Shown: piece by piece, positions 1 through 6,298 of the stretch
Layout: the number at the start of each line of letters is the position of its first letter
Position numbering within the stretch: position 1 is the stretch's first letter
Source: Candidatus Rifleibacteriota bacterium
GTDB lineage: Bacteria > Riflebacteria > Ozemobacteria > Ozemobacterales > Ozemobacteraceae
Direction: 5' to 3'
DNA: 28,309 nt
Assembly: GCA_029564115.1 (NCBI GenBank)
Contig: JAKQQP010000084.1
Location: 1-28,309 of the forward strand
Position numbers and translations under genes: made by a program
The notes under the pieces: model-generated
Databases searched by the model: none
The model's input: only the letters and a program-made list of their open reading frames with translations
Told to the model about the DNA's origin: nothing

Positions 1-140
1 GAATTGTAAACGACCTCGCAGCCGAGGAGTTACAGTATCTCAAAGATATGGAACGTCATAATCACGAAATAGCAAGACTGCGAACGCAGTTAGGCACCGT
101 TCGTTCGTGGCTGAATATGACCGCAAAGGGGGAAGTATGA
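1..140 (+). CDS. Partial small phage protein, 3' end only
   Basis: A frame open from the left edge (first whole codon at position 3) runs 45 codons to a TGA at 138-140. The visible C-terminal part is charged and helical (ELQYLKDMERHNHEIARLRT), suggesting a short coiled coil. Its stop overlaps the ATG of the next gene at 137 in an ATGA arrangement, the same coupling used by the following genes, which supports it being real. The start lies outside the window and the function is unknown. By position it belongs to the prophage's pre-late block of small genes. Confidence 0.55.
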   Translation, partial: IVNDLAAEELQYLKDMERHNHEIARLRTQLGTVRSWLNMTAKGEV

Positions 141-337
141 GCGATAAAGCTAAAAATTTTATAAAAAAACACTTTTTTTATGATGTGCCGCATTGTGGGG
201 ACTATCTAAGCGCCTGCAAAATTTGCCATGCAAAAGCGTGGCTGATTGATGACATACAGCACAAGCGAAACTGCTTCGTAGGTGGAGCTCTTAAAGAACT
301 GGTGAATAATCGAGGCAAAAATGAAAACAGATCATAA
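137..337 (+). CDS. Small CxxC protein, unknown function
   Basis: Predicted 66 aa. I chose ATG 137 over an upstream ATG at 107 because the run AAAGGGGGAAG sits just before it as a ribosome binding site and because it overlaps the preceding stop. The protein is basic and carries CKICHAKAW followed by a downstream HKRNC, a Cys-x2-Cys plus His/Cys arrangement that could bind one zinc ion. Its end overlaps the start of the next gene by 17 bases. No family is recognised. Small zinc-knuckle proteins of this kind are common in early and middle regions of phage genomes, so a nucleic-acid-binding role is possible but only inferred. Confidence 0.55.
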   Translation: MSDKAKNFIKKHFFYDVPHCGDYLSACKICHAKAWLIDDIQHKRNCFVGGALKELVNNRGKNENRS

Positions 338-779
338 CGGTCTTATTTACAGATGCTCTTTGTGTAAGGCCAGAGCGGCAAGAATATCCGAGCCAAATTC
401 GGGGCAATGCGATCACGACGGCCACAGAATGAGTGAAACTGCGGCAGATTATTGCGACCAGCTCGAACGCGAGAACGCCGAGCTGAAAAACCGCGTCGAT
501 GAGCTTGAACGCAAAGAATACAAACTAAAAAAGGACAATATCGAATCGCTCGATCTGCTTGCCGCTGATACTGAACTGCAAAACCGGCTGGCTGATCAGA
601 CCGAAAGCAAGGACAAGGAAATAGCCGGGCTGCAGAAACTGGTTCAGCAGATGAAATGCTGCACAAGCTGCAATAGCAGGCTTTGGGCAGCTACGGGCAA
701 GGGTGATTGCCGGGAATGCAAAGACTTTGATAAATGGACGCCGCAGCAGCCAGAAGCGGCAGAAAGGGGCGGGGGATGA
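321..779 (+). CDS. Coiled-coil protein with two cysteine clusters, unknown
   Basis: Predicted 152 aa, preceded by GAGG five bases before the ATG. Three parts are visible: an N-terminal Cys cluster (C12, C15, C30 with nearby His), a long charged heptad-like coiled coil at about residues 42-110 (DQLERENAELKNRVDELERK), and a C-terminal zinc-ribbon-like set (C114, C117, C130, C133). The coiled coil suggests oligomerisation and the cysteines suggest zinc binding. The start lies inside the preceding gene and the stop overlaps the next ATG, so it belongs to a translationally coupled string. The function is unknown. Confidence 0.65.
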   Translation: MKTDHNGLIYRCSLCKARAARISEPNSGQCDHDGHRMSETAADYCDQLERENAELKNRVDELERKEYKLKKDNIESLDLLAADTELQNRLADQTESKDKEIAGLQKLVQQMKCCTSCNSRLWAATGKGDCRECKDFDKWTPQQPEAAERGGG

Positions 780-913
780 AGCCGATAACGCACGATGAAG
801 AGATCCAGGTCAGGAGACTTGCATGGAAACTTTATGATTTGCGGATTATTACCGGTAAAGAATTCTGCAAACTTTGTAAACGAGCCGAGCGAAGGCCGAA
901 GAGGGCTACTTGA
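776..913 (+). CDS. Short basic protein, unknown
   Basis: A 45-aa frame starts at ATG 776, overlapping the TGA of the previous gene, with GGGGCGGGGG directly upstream as a G-rich ribosome binding site. The product is highly basic and ends in CKLCKRAERRPKRAT, so it again has a CxxC pair. Its last eight bases overlap the 3' end of hicB on the opposite strand, so the two units converge. The evidence is the coupling and the composition. Without a homologue, a chance ORF cannot be excluded. Confidence 0.45.
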   Translation: MKPITHDEEIQVRRLAWKLYDLRIITGKEFCKLCKRAERRPKRAT

Positions 914-1319
914 AATCAATAACCAGTCGCTTGCCGAGGGCGGCAGCGGCACGTTCCAGCTGTTTGAGCGAGGGAGAATGTCGTGGGTCTTCAAGTCGCT
1001 GGGCGACTGGCCAGGTCACACCAAGGGCGCGGGCGAGATCGGCCAGGGTTTTTCCCTGACGGTTCACTCTGATCAGGAGCGCGGCCTGAATTGCCGCCGA
1101 AGGGGCAACGCGGTATTTGTGATCGCCGGCAGAGGGCAGAGGTATTTCGTCTTCAGACTCAAGTCTGCATTCGAGCATCGCGCCCAAGACTTCACCGGCG
1201 TTGAATATGCATTCTTCAATCGTTTCGCCGAAAGTGAAAGCCTCTTCGATATCAATAAATTGTGCAATATAACCGTGCTTTTCACCAGGCTCAATTTTAA
1301 AAGGATATTCAAAATTCAT
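906..1319 (-). CDS. hicB: HicB antitoxin with C-terminal HTH
   Basis: 137 aa. Residues 1 to about 60 match the HicB partial RNase-H-like fold (YIAQFIDIEEAFTFGETIEE). Residues about 89-130 form a helix-turn-helix (KTLADLARALGVTWPVAQRL) of the type used by HicB proteins that bind their own promoter. In the family, HicB binds and blocks the HicA mRNA interferase and represses the operon. The ATG overlaps the hicA stop (ATGA), so the order is toxin first, antitoxin second. The gene converges on the small-gene block to its left. It is intact and of normal length. Confidence 0.93.
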   Translation of the reverse strand: MNFEYPFKIEPGEKHGYIAQFIDIEEAFTFGETIEECIFNAGEVLGAMLECRLESEDEIPLPSAGDHKYRVAPSAAIQAALLIRVNRQGKTLADLARALGVTWPVAQRLEDPRHSPSLKQLERAAAALGKRLVIDFK

Positions 1320-1504
1320 AGCAGTTTTTCTCCTGTTTGCTTTTCCAGCATTCTGACAAATTTCGGGTCAAGGTCGCCGTTGCCGTGGAACGGAATCGGA
1401 ACGGGTCGCCGGCCCTGTTTCGTCATTATGTAATGACTGCCGCTGGTTCGTTCATGCTGCCAGCCCTTGGTCTCAAGAATTTTGATAACTTCTCTGGGTC
1501 TCAT
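1316..1504 (-). CDS. hicA: HicA mRNA interferase toxin
   Basis: 62 aa from the ATG at 1504, the usual HicA length. A longer open frame to 1636 exists, but its extra N-terminus is unlike the family and crosses the promoter. The dsRBD-like HicA fold is evident: REVIKILETKGWQHERTSGS, then His24 in the GSHYIM motif, the known catalytic histidine, and the PIPFHGNGDLDP segment. HicA cleaves mRNA and halts translation unless bound by HicB. No Shine-Dalgarno sequence precedes the ATG; the predicted transcription start falls on or next to it. It is apparently intact and probably expressed from the dormant prophage. Confidence 0.93.
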   Translation of the reverse strand: MRPREVIKILETKGWQHERTSGSHYIMTKQGRRPVPIPFHGNGDLDPKFVRMLEKQTGEKLL

Positions 1505-1511
1505 ATTTAAA

Positions 1512-1540
1512 ATAATATTACTTTTTTGTAATATGGTCAA
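1512..1540 (-). promoter_or_regulatory. hicAB promoter (sigma70-like)
   Basis: Read on the minus strand, a -35 box TTGACC (1535-1540) and a -10 box TATTAT (1512-1517) are separated by 17 bases. Only seven bases lie between the -10 box and the hicA ATG, so transcription should start at about the A of the start codon. Boxes and spacing are near consensus. The start point is inferred. Confidence 0.75.
1515..1534. promoter_or_regulatory. Candidate HicB operator palindrome
   Basis: A perfect inverted repeat, ATATTAC and GTAATAT, with a six-base T/A-only centre lies between the -35 and -10 boxes of the hicAB promoter and overlaps the -10 box. A bound HTH dimer would block RNA polymerase. HicB here has an HTH domain, so HicB is the likely ligand. 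This is inferred from position and symmetry. Confidence 0.65.
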
Positions 1541-1852
1541 GGCAAATAAGGGTGATGAAAATGCCTTTTTTTTAAGAAAATAAAAATACTGCGCCCTTGC
1601 CGGGCTCTGGTCTGATTTGCGGCTGTTTTCGGCCACACTATTACTACTTAAACACTAAACAGCCATAGGTGATTAGTAGAGGGTAATCGGTAGCACTCTT
1701 TTGGATAGTTTTAAAAAGTCAACACCCTAACGGCGGAGAACCGCACAGCATCGCAATTACAGACCACTCCACCACCCTTAAAAGGTAGATAGTTTAGAAG
1801 CAGGGTTACTTTCGATTTAGACACTCGCCAGAAAGATGGAGGTAGCATCATT

Positions 1853-2953
1853 TTGAAAAGTTTTCAGAAGTCACCGTTAAAACGCCGGAGAAGCGTAAGG
1901 CGACCGAATCACGAGGGCACAATCTGGGAAAAAAACGGGTATTATTATGGCAAGATCAAATACAAAGGGGATGTTTACAGAACGCCCAGCCATAAAAGCC
2001 GCGCCAGAGCCGAGTGCGCACTAAGAAAATTAACCGAAAAAATCGCCAGTGTAAGAGATTGCAAAACCACCCTGGCCGAATGGGCTGAAGAATGGTTGAG
2101 GGCAATTCGGCTCAAGACCGAATATAATACATATCGCAACTATCAAAACGCGGCCAGGCACGCGTGTCGGCATATTGGACAGATGAAGATCGCAGCCATC
2201 GAGCCTCATGACGTGACGAGAACATACGCAGATATCTCGGCAGAAGGCTACAGCCCGTCGACGGTATCTCTCATAGCCTCTGCAGTAAAGGCCATGTCGA
2301 GGTATGCGCTTTTAAATAACCGTATCATCAAAGATTTCACCCTGGGCGCAATCAAGCCCAAAGCTGAAAAGCGAAAATACCGGGTATTTACAAAGTATGA
2401 GATTACGCTGTTTCTATCCCTGATCGACAAGGAGCGCTTGAAATTTCCTCTGCTGTTCGTATTGCTTCTCGGTGTAAGACGCGGCGAAGCGATGGCCATC
2501 AAATGGGACAGAATAAACCTTGAAACAAAAACCGTTCTGATCGACAGCCAGGCAGTTTCAGAGGGAAGGGCCAAGGTAGTTAAAAAGCCAAAAACAGAGA
2601 GTTCGACGCGCAAGATAACTATGCCAGACTTTTTGGCCCGGCAACTTCAGGCCGTGCCAAAACGCCAGAGAAAGACATACCCTTACAGCTTTTCAAGACT
2701 GCGCCCCGAAGCTTTGTCGAGAGACTTTCGCCGGATTGCAAAACAAATGGGCATACCAGATATGAGGTTATACGACCTCAGGCACACCTTCGCCAGCATG
2801 TCAATTTACAGCGGCATATCAGCGAAAGAGGTAGCCGACCAGCTGGGCCATTCGTCAGACAAAATCGTCAACAATATTTACGTTCATAAGTCGCCGAGCC
2901 AAAACAGCCGGTGCGCAAACCTGTTCGATGAAATCATTTCAGATACGCCATGA
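1853..2953 (+). CDS. Tyrosine recombinase/phage integrase (first)
   Basis: 366 aa, starting with TTG at 1853, nine bases after GGAGGT. An N-terminal arm-DNA-binding-like beta domain (about 18-60, GTIWEKNGYYYGKIKYKG), a SAM-like core-binding domain (about 73-155) and a catalytic domain (about 180-345) are visible. Catalytic residues are Arg209 (LLGVRRGEAM), Arg310 (YDLRHTF), His333 (LGHSS) and Tyr343 (NNIYVH). The usual first His of HxxR is Tyr307 here, a tolerated substitution. It should cut and join att sites. It sits between hicAB and the packaging genes instead of at a prophage end, so it may be an acquired or second recombinase. It appears intact. Confidence 0.9.
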   Translation: MKSFQKSPLKRRRSVRRPNHEGTIWEKNGYYYGKIKYKGDVYRTPSHKSRARAECALRKLTEKIASVRDCKTTLAEWAEEWLRAIRLKTEYNTYRNYQNAARHACRHIGQMKIAAIEPHDVTRTYADISAEGYSPSTVSLIASAVKAMSRYALLNNRIIKDFTLGAIKPKAEKRKYRVFTKYEITLFLSLIDKERLKFPLLFVLLLGVRRGEAMAIKWDRINLETKTVLIDSQAVSEGRAKVVKKPKTESSTRKITMPDFLARQLQAVPKRQRKTYPYSFSRLRPEALSRDFRRIAKQMGIPDMRLYDLRHTFASMSIYSGISAKEVADQLGHSSDKIVNNIYVHKSPSQNSRCANLFDEIISDTP

Positions 2954-2985
2954 CGCTCACCGTAACCCGTTCCTAGAGCTTTGTG

Positions 2986-3048
2986 CGGCTCGAAATCCGC
3001 ATTTCAAGCCGACTGCTGAATTTTCAGCAGTCGGGCGGGTCCTTCCCG
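2986..3048 (+). other. Three tandem hairpins before the terminase genes
   Basis: Hairpin 1 has 11-base arms at 2986-2996 and 3001-3011 with one mismatch and loop CCGC. Hairpin 2 has perfect 12-base arms at 3009-3020 and 3023-3034 with a TT centre. Hairpin 3 is CGGG/CCCG at 3036-3039 and 3045-3048. No T-run follows, so a standard intrinsic terminator is not well supported. In lambda-like phages the packaging (cos) site lies just upstream of the small terminase, making cos or a terminase-binding site a fair inference. An mRNA structure isolating the late operon is the alternative. Confidence 0.55.
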
Positions 3049-3125
3049 AAGTCGCATCAGATAAGAGTCAAGGCACCTCGGTTACTTTCTGCGCACAAAC
3101 TTTTTTCAAATTGGAGTGATAGGGA

Positions 3126-3860
3126 ATGAATAAACCGGCATACATCGAGAAGCGCGAAAACCTGCTTAAATTCTTATGTTTGAGCAGAGCGCAGTTTGAC
3201 AAAATGATCAAGGCGGGTTGCCCTGGCAAGATCAAGGGGCACGGTTACAACCTGATAGCCGTGTGTGAATGGATATACAAGCACCCGCCAAAACGCATCG
3301 GCGACAGCAAAGACGAATGTCTTGAGATCGTTCGCGAGATTCTTGCCAGGAATCAGGCCGACCTGAATACTTTTAACGAAGTGATCGGCAAAAATAAACC
3401 CGCTCCAAATGCATCGCCAGACAAAAAGCCAGCGAAGCAATCTGCCGGCAGACATGCCAGAGCCGAAGAACCGGCTCAGCCAAAAGACCGGCTCGAACTA
3501 GACGAAGCTCTTGAGGCAACCAAGATCTACATGCAGAAACTCAAAGAGCAGATCGACGCCAACTCTCAAGACACCGGTCGACTTAGCGGCGACGATCTGG
3601 CCAACTGGAGCAAAACCCTGCTGGCACTGAATGAAGCAGCGAAAAAGACCACCAAGAGTCTGAGCGAACACAGAAAGCTGGTGCGCATAGATGCCGTGCA
3701 GGATTACCTGGCCGGCATGCTCAGCACTCTTCGCTCGATCTTCCTGAATCTGCCGGTCAAACTCGCGCCGGTTCTTGAAAACCAGACAAGCGGCAAGATT
3801 CAAAAACTGCTCGATGAGGAAATACGCAATGCTCTTGAATACGCACGAAACTACGATTAA
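3126..3860 (+). CDS. Terminase small subunit, Nu1-like
   Basis: 244 aa. The N-terminus (LLKFLCLSRAQFDKMIKAGC, then YNLIAVCEWIYKH) looks like the winged helix-turn-helix of Nu1-type small terminases, which bind the packaging site. A Lys/Ala/Pro-rich linker (about 95-120) follows, then a helical C-terminal half that in lambda contacts the large subunit. The stop lies 32 bases inside the large-subunit gene, the expected coupling. It begins after GGAG and follows the hairpin cluster, in the same order as cos-Nu1-A in lambda. The family is inferred from fold pattern and position; no residue is diagnostic alone. Confidence 0.75.
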   Translation: MNKPAYIEKRENLLKFLCLSRAQFDKMIKAGCPGKIKGHGYNLIAVCEWIYKHPPKRIGDSKDECLEIVREILARNQADLNTFNEVIGKNKPAPNASPDKKPAKQSAGRHARAEEPAQPKDRLELDEALEATKIYMQKLKEQIDANSQDTGRLSGDDLANWSKTLLALNEAAKKTTKSLSEHRKLVRIDAVQDYLAGMLSTLRSIFLNLPVKLAPVLENQTSGKIQKLLDEEIRNALEYARNYD

Positions 3861-5724
3861 GGCGGCTTTGTCGCCTATTATAAAAAAGCACCTTGAGCCG
3901 CCGGCGAAGCTCAACCCGTGGCGCTGGGCCGAAGAGAACATCGAGATCAAGTCGACGATCGTGTCGCCGATTCTCGGCTCATATTCTACCAGTCGCATGC
4001 CCTATGTCCGCGAAGTGCTCGAAGCATTCGCCGACCCCGAGATAAAACAGATCACCCTTTGCTGGTCAGCGCAAAGTTCCAAGACCATGACCATCGTCAT
4101 GGGCATTCTCTATTCAATCGCCAATAACCCAGGCAACTGCCTTTTCGTCAGGCCATCGGCAGAGGCGGCAAAAACCCTGAACGAGAACAAGATCATACCA
4201 CTCATCAACAGTAATCCCTGTCTGGCCAGCCTGAAAACCGGTGTCGATGATGATGTGAAAAAGGGCATGGTTAAGCTGAAAGACATGGTCATTTTCGTTA
4301 AGGGCGCAAATCCGAACCAGCTTTCAGCTGAAAGCTGCATGATGGTTATCCTGGACGAAACTGACAAATACGATGACTACAAGGCCGACAAGAAAGAAGC
4401 CGATCTGGTGAGTCTCGCTTTTGAGCGCGTCAAGTTCTATACCAATCACAAAAAGATCGCCACCTCGACTCCGTCAGTTGCAACAGGCACTATCTGGCGC
4501 CTTTTCCAACAGGGCGACCAGCGAGTGTATATGATGCCCTGCCCCAAATGTGGCGCTGAATTCAAATTCGAGCAAAAACTGTTGAGGTTCGAAGACAGTG
4601 AAGACGACTCGGTCGTTGCAGCCACCGCCCACATGGTTTGCCCTCATTGCCAGCAGCAAATAAACGAGAGCGACAAGCCCTCGATGTTGCTGGCAGGCCG
4701 ATGGGTGCCGCAGAACAGCAACGCGCCGGCAGAGCATCGATCTTATCATCTGCCTGAATTTTATTCGTATCTGACCAAATGGGGAGATCTGGCCGTGAAG
4801 TTTACCAGAGCCAACCGCGAATCGAAAATCGGCAACTTTGGCGATCTTCACAACTACGTCAATTCGAGTCTTGCCGAGCCATGGAACCCCACCGAAGATA
4901 GTCGTCGTGGTCGAGAAACACTGGAAAAACTCTGTGACAACCGCCCTGAAGGTATCGTGCCTGATGAGGCAAAAGGCTTGACCATCGGCATCGATACCCA
5001 GGACGAGCTTTTCTGGTTTTCGGTGCGTGCCTGGGGGTATTCCGCAATGGAAAGCTGGCAGGTAATGTCTGGCCAGCTGGTATCGTTTCAAGACATCGAG
5101 CGGGTTTTATACCACACTTTTCAGACTGTCAGCGGTCGACCAATGCGAATATATCGCGGGTTAATGGACTCCGGTGGGCACAGAACCGCCGAAGTCTACG
5201 AATTCTGCCGCAAACACCGCAATATTCTTTACGCATCGAGGGGCGCCAGCCACACCATGCCCGGAACCCACAGAATCACCAGAATCGACAAGGACCCGCA
5301 AGGCATACCGCTTAAATCAAGCATCAAGCTGATTCACGTCAACACCACGCTGCTTAAAGACCTGCTTGCCGGCAAGCTGACGTTGCAGGCAAACGAACCG
5401 GGTGCGTTTCACCTTCACTCGACACCCGGCGAAGCATACTTTCAGCACATGTCCGCCGAATATCGCAACGAAAAGGGTATCTGGTGTTGCCCCGATCATA
5501 AGCGAAACGACATGTGGGACTGTGAAGTATTGAATTTCTGCTGCGCCTACCTGCAGCAGTTGAACCTGCTCGATGCCGGCACCGCTCCGGCACCTGCGCC
5601 GATTCAGGCGGCATCGGCACCAGCGCCGGCAGCGGTTGCGCCGCAGACAGACAATAATCATACCGACGAAGAGGCAGACGATGACTACAGAGCAAGCAGA
5701 TGGAGGCGTTGCATTGGCAGGTAA
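3829..5724 (+). CDS. Terminase large subunit, GpA type
   Basis: 631 aa from ATG 3829, which follows GATGAGGA. Upstream ATGs in the same frame (3775, 3814) lie deeper inside the small-subunit gene and lack a good site. GpA-family features: a degenerate Walker A loop (CWSAQSSKT, about 78-86), Walker B (MVILDETDK, about 162-170), the coupling motif ATSTPSVATGTIWR (about 201-214), a CPKC/CPHC zinc pair at 228-231 and 261-264, and a nuclease domain beginning at GIDTQDELFWF with Asp379, continuing through DSGGHRT and DMWDCEVLN. It uses ATP to drive DNA into the prohead and cuts genome ends. The C-terminal tail is Ala/Pro-rich then acidic. Confidence 0.95.
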   Translation: MLLNTHETTIKAALSPIIKKHLEPPAKLNPWRWAEENIEIKSTIVSPILGSYSTSRMPYVREVLEAFADPEIKQITLCWSAQSSKTMTIVMGILYSIANNPGNCLFVRPSAEAAKTLNENKIIPLINSNPCLASLKTGVDDDVKKGMVKLKDMVIFVKGANPNQLSAESCMMVILDETDKYDDYKADKKEADLVSLAFERVKFYTNHKKIATSTPSVATGTIWRLFQQGDQRVYMMPCPKCGAEFKFEQKLLRFEDSEDDSVVAATAHMVCPHCQQQINESDKPSMLLAGRWVPQNSNAPAEHRSYHLPEFYSYLTKWGDLAVKFTRANRESKIGNFGDLHNYVNSSLAEPWNPTEDSRRGRETLEKLCDNRPEGIVPDEAKGLTIGIDTQDELFWFSVRAWGYSAMESWQVMSGQLVSFQDIERVLYHTFQTVSGRPMRIYRGLMDSGGHRTAEVYEFCRKHRNILYASRGASHTMPGTHRITRIDKDPQGIPLKSSIKLIHVNTTLLKDLLAGKLTLQANEPGAFHLHSTPGEAYFQHMSAEYRNEKGIWCCPDHKRNDMWDCEVLNFCCAYLQQLNLLDAGTAPAPAPIQAASAPAPAAVAPQTDNNHTDEEADDDYRASRWRRCIGR

Positions 5725-5932
5725 ACTTATCGCGAGTGATAAACTTTCTTTGTGGATACGGGAACAACTGACCAGCACCGCCGAATATGTGCCGTTCAGG
5801 GGCGGGCGCTGCAACCTTTGCGGCAGATTCTGCAGAACGAACAACACCTCTTCGGCGGGTGTTCGTTATCACCGCTGCAAACATTGCGGCGTAACGTTTA
5901 AGACGGTCTGCAAAGAGCCTAAGCGCGAGTGA
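5681..5932 (+). CDS. Small zinc-ribbon protein
   Basis: 83 aa from ATG 5681, preceded by GAAGAGG. The gene starts 44 bases inside the terminase 3' end in another frame. The C-terminal half carries C44-x2-C47 and C66-x2-C69 with intervening aromatic and basic residues (CNLCGRFC, YHRCKHCGVTFK), a compact four-cysteine zinc ribbon. The N-terminal half is a short amphipathic helix region. Such ribbons bind nucleic acid or structure a small domain. No phage family is recognised. It is the last gene before the 150-base gap that separates packaging from head genes. Confidence 0.7.
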   Translation: MTTEQADGGVALAGKLIASDKLSLWIREQLTSTAEYVPFRGGRCNLCGRFCRTNNTSSAGVRYHRCKHCGVTFKTVCKEPKRE

Positions 5933-5967
5933 TCTGGCGGTTTTTGTCAGCCGGTTAAAATACTGCG

Positions 5968-5994
5968 AAAAAAAAGAGTTGGAGAAACTCCAAC
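5968..5994 (-). terminator. Candidate intrinsic terminator on the minus strand
   Basis: Perfect seven-base arms GTTGGAG (5978-5984) and CTCCAAC (5988-5994) enclose a three-base loop. Read on the minus strand, the stem is followed by TC and eight T's, the form of a rho-independent terminator. On the plus strand it is only a hairpin after an A-run. No minus-strand gene lies close to its right, so its target would be antisense transcription. Confidence 0.5.
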
Positions 5995-6025
5995 CTTCGT
6001 AGACGGTAGCGCCTCTCAAGTCTTA

Positions 6026-6066
6026 GAAATAAGTGAACGCGAAAAAAAACGACGTTCACTTATTTC
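6026..6066. repeat. 14-base perfect inverted repeat before the connector gene
   Basis: GAAATAAGTGAACG at 6026-6039 is exactly mirrored at 6053-6066 around a 13-base loop rich in A. The right arm ends six bases before the AGGAGA ribosome binding site of the 6083 gene. It could be a protein-binding operator or an mRNA hairpin affecting head-gene expression. It lies in one of the few real gaps of the late operon. Confidence 0.75.
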
Positions 6067-6082
6067 GAGACAGGAGAACAGC

Positions 6083-6298
6083 ATGCAGACCGCCGCCGAA
6101 CTTCAAGCCTGGCTGACGAAGCTTTATAAGGCTCGAGAAGCGTTGCTGCTCGGCAAAAGCTATGTTGTCAACGGGCGCGGGGTCACCAGAGCCGATGAAG
6201 CCTGGATAACGGCAGAAATCGCCAGAACCGAAACAAAGCTGGCGCGTCGATCTGGCAGCGGCGGCACCGATGTTATCTTCGGCAGAGGTGGCAGATGA
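6083..6298 (+). CDS. Head-tail connector, gpW/DUF6148-like
   Basis: 71 aa after AGGAGA. The pattern AELQAWLTKLYKAREALLLG, then SYVVNGRGVTRAD, then an amphipathic helix and a Gly/Arg-rich tail matches the small two-helix proteins (gpW and DUF6148 families) found between terminase and portal in lambda-like phages. gpW joins the portal ring and helps the head accept the tail. The stop overlaps the portal ATG (ATGA). Size and position fit exactly. Whether it is closer to gpW or DUF6148 cannot be decided by eye. Confidence 0.75.
   Translation: MQTAAELQAWLTKLYKAREALLLGKSYVVNGRGVTRADEAWITAEIARTETKLARRSGSGGTDVIFGRGGR

Larger units (their letters stand above)
1505..1852. other. Non-coding region between hicA and the first integrase
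   Basis: 348 bases without a convincing gene. The left 36 bases hold the hicAB promoter. The rest is AT-rich with a T/A homopolymer stretch near 1565-1590, two related short motifs (GATTAGTAG near 1670 and AATCGGTAG near 1685), and a small GCGG/CCGC hairpin at 1733-1744. Divergent promoters or recombinase arm sites would be expected here, but I see no clear -35/-10 pair facing the integrase. Confidence 0.5.

Noticed and set aside
1316..1636. Longer hicA start at 1636
   Set aside because: The extra 44 residues do not resemble HicA, and the region contains the promoter and operator; the 62-aa form matches family length and places His at position 24.
2984..3001. Partial tRNA T-arm at GCGGCTCGAAATCCGC
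   Set aside because: The loop would be eight bases and no acceptor or anticodon arm surrounds it; it is one side of the hairpin cluster.
2928..3119. 63-codon plus-strand frame after the first integrase
   Set aside because: It overlaps the integrase 3' end, has no ribosome site, and runs through the hairpin cluster; composition looks non-coding.
4474..5091. Minus-strand frame of 205 codons within the large terminase
   Set aside because: It is antisense to well-conserved terminase motifs, with no ribosome site and no protein-like features.
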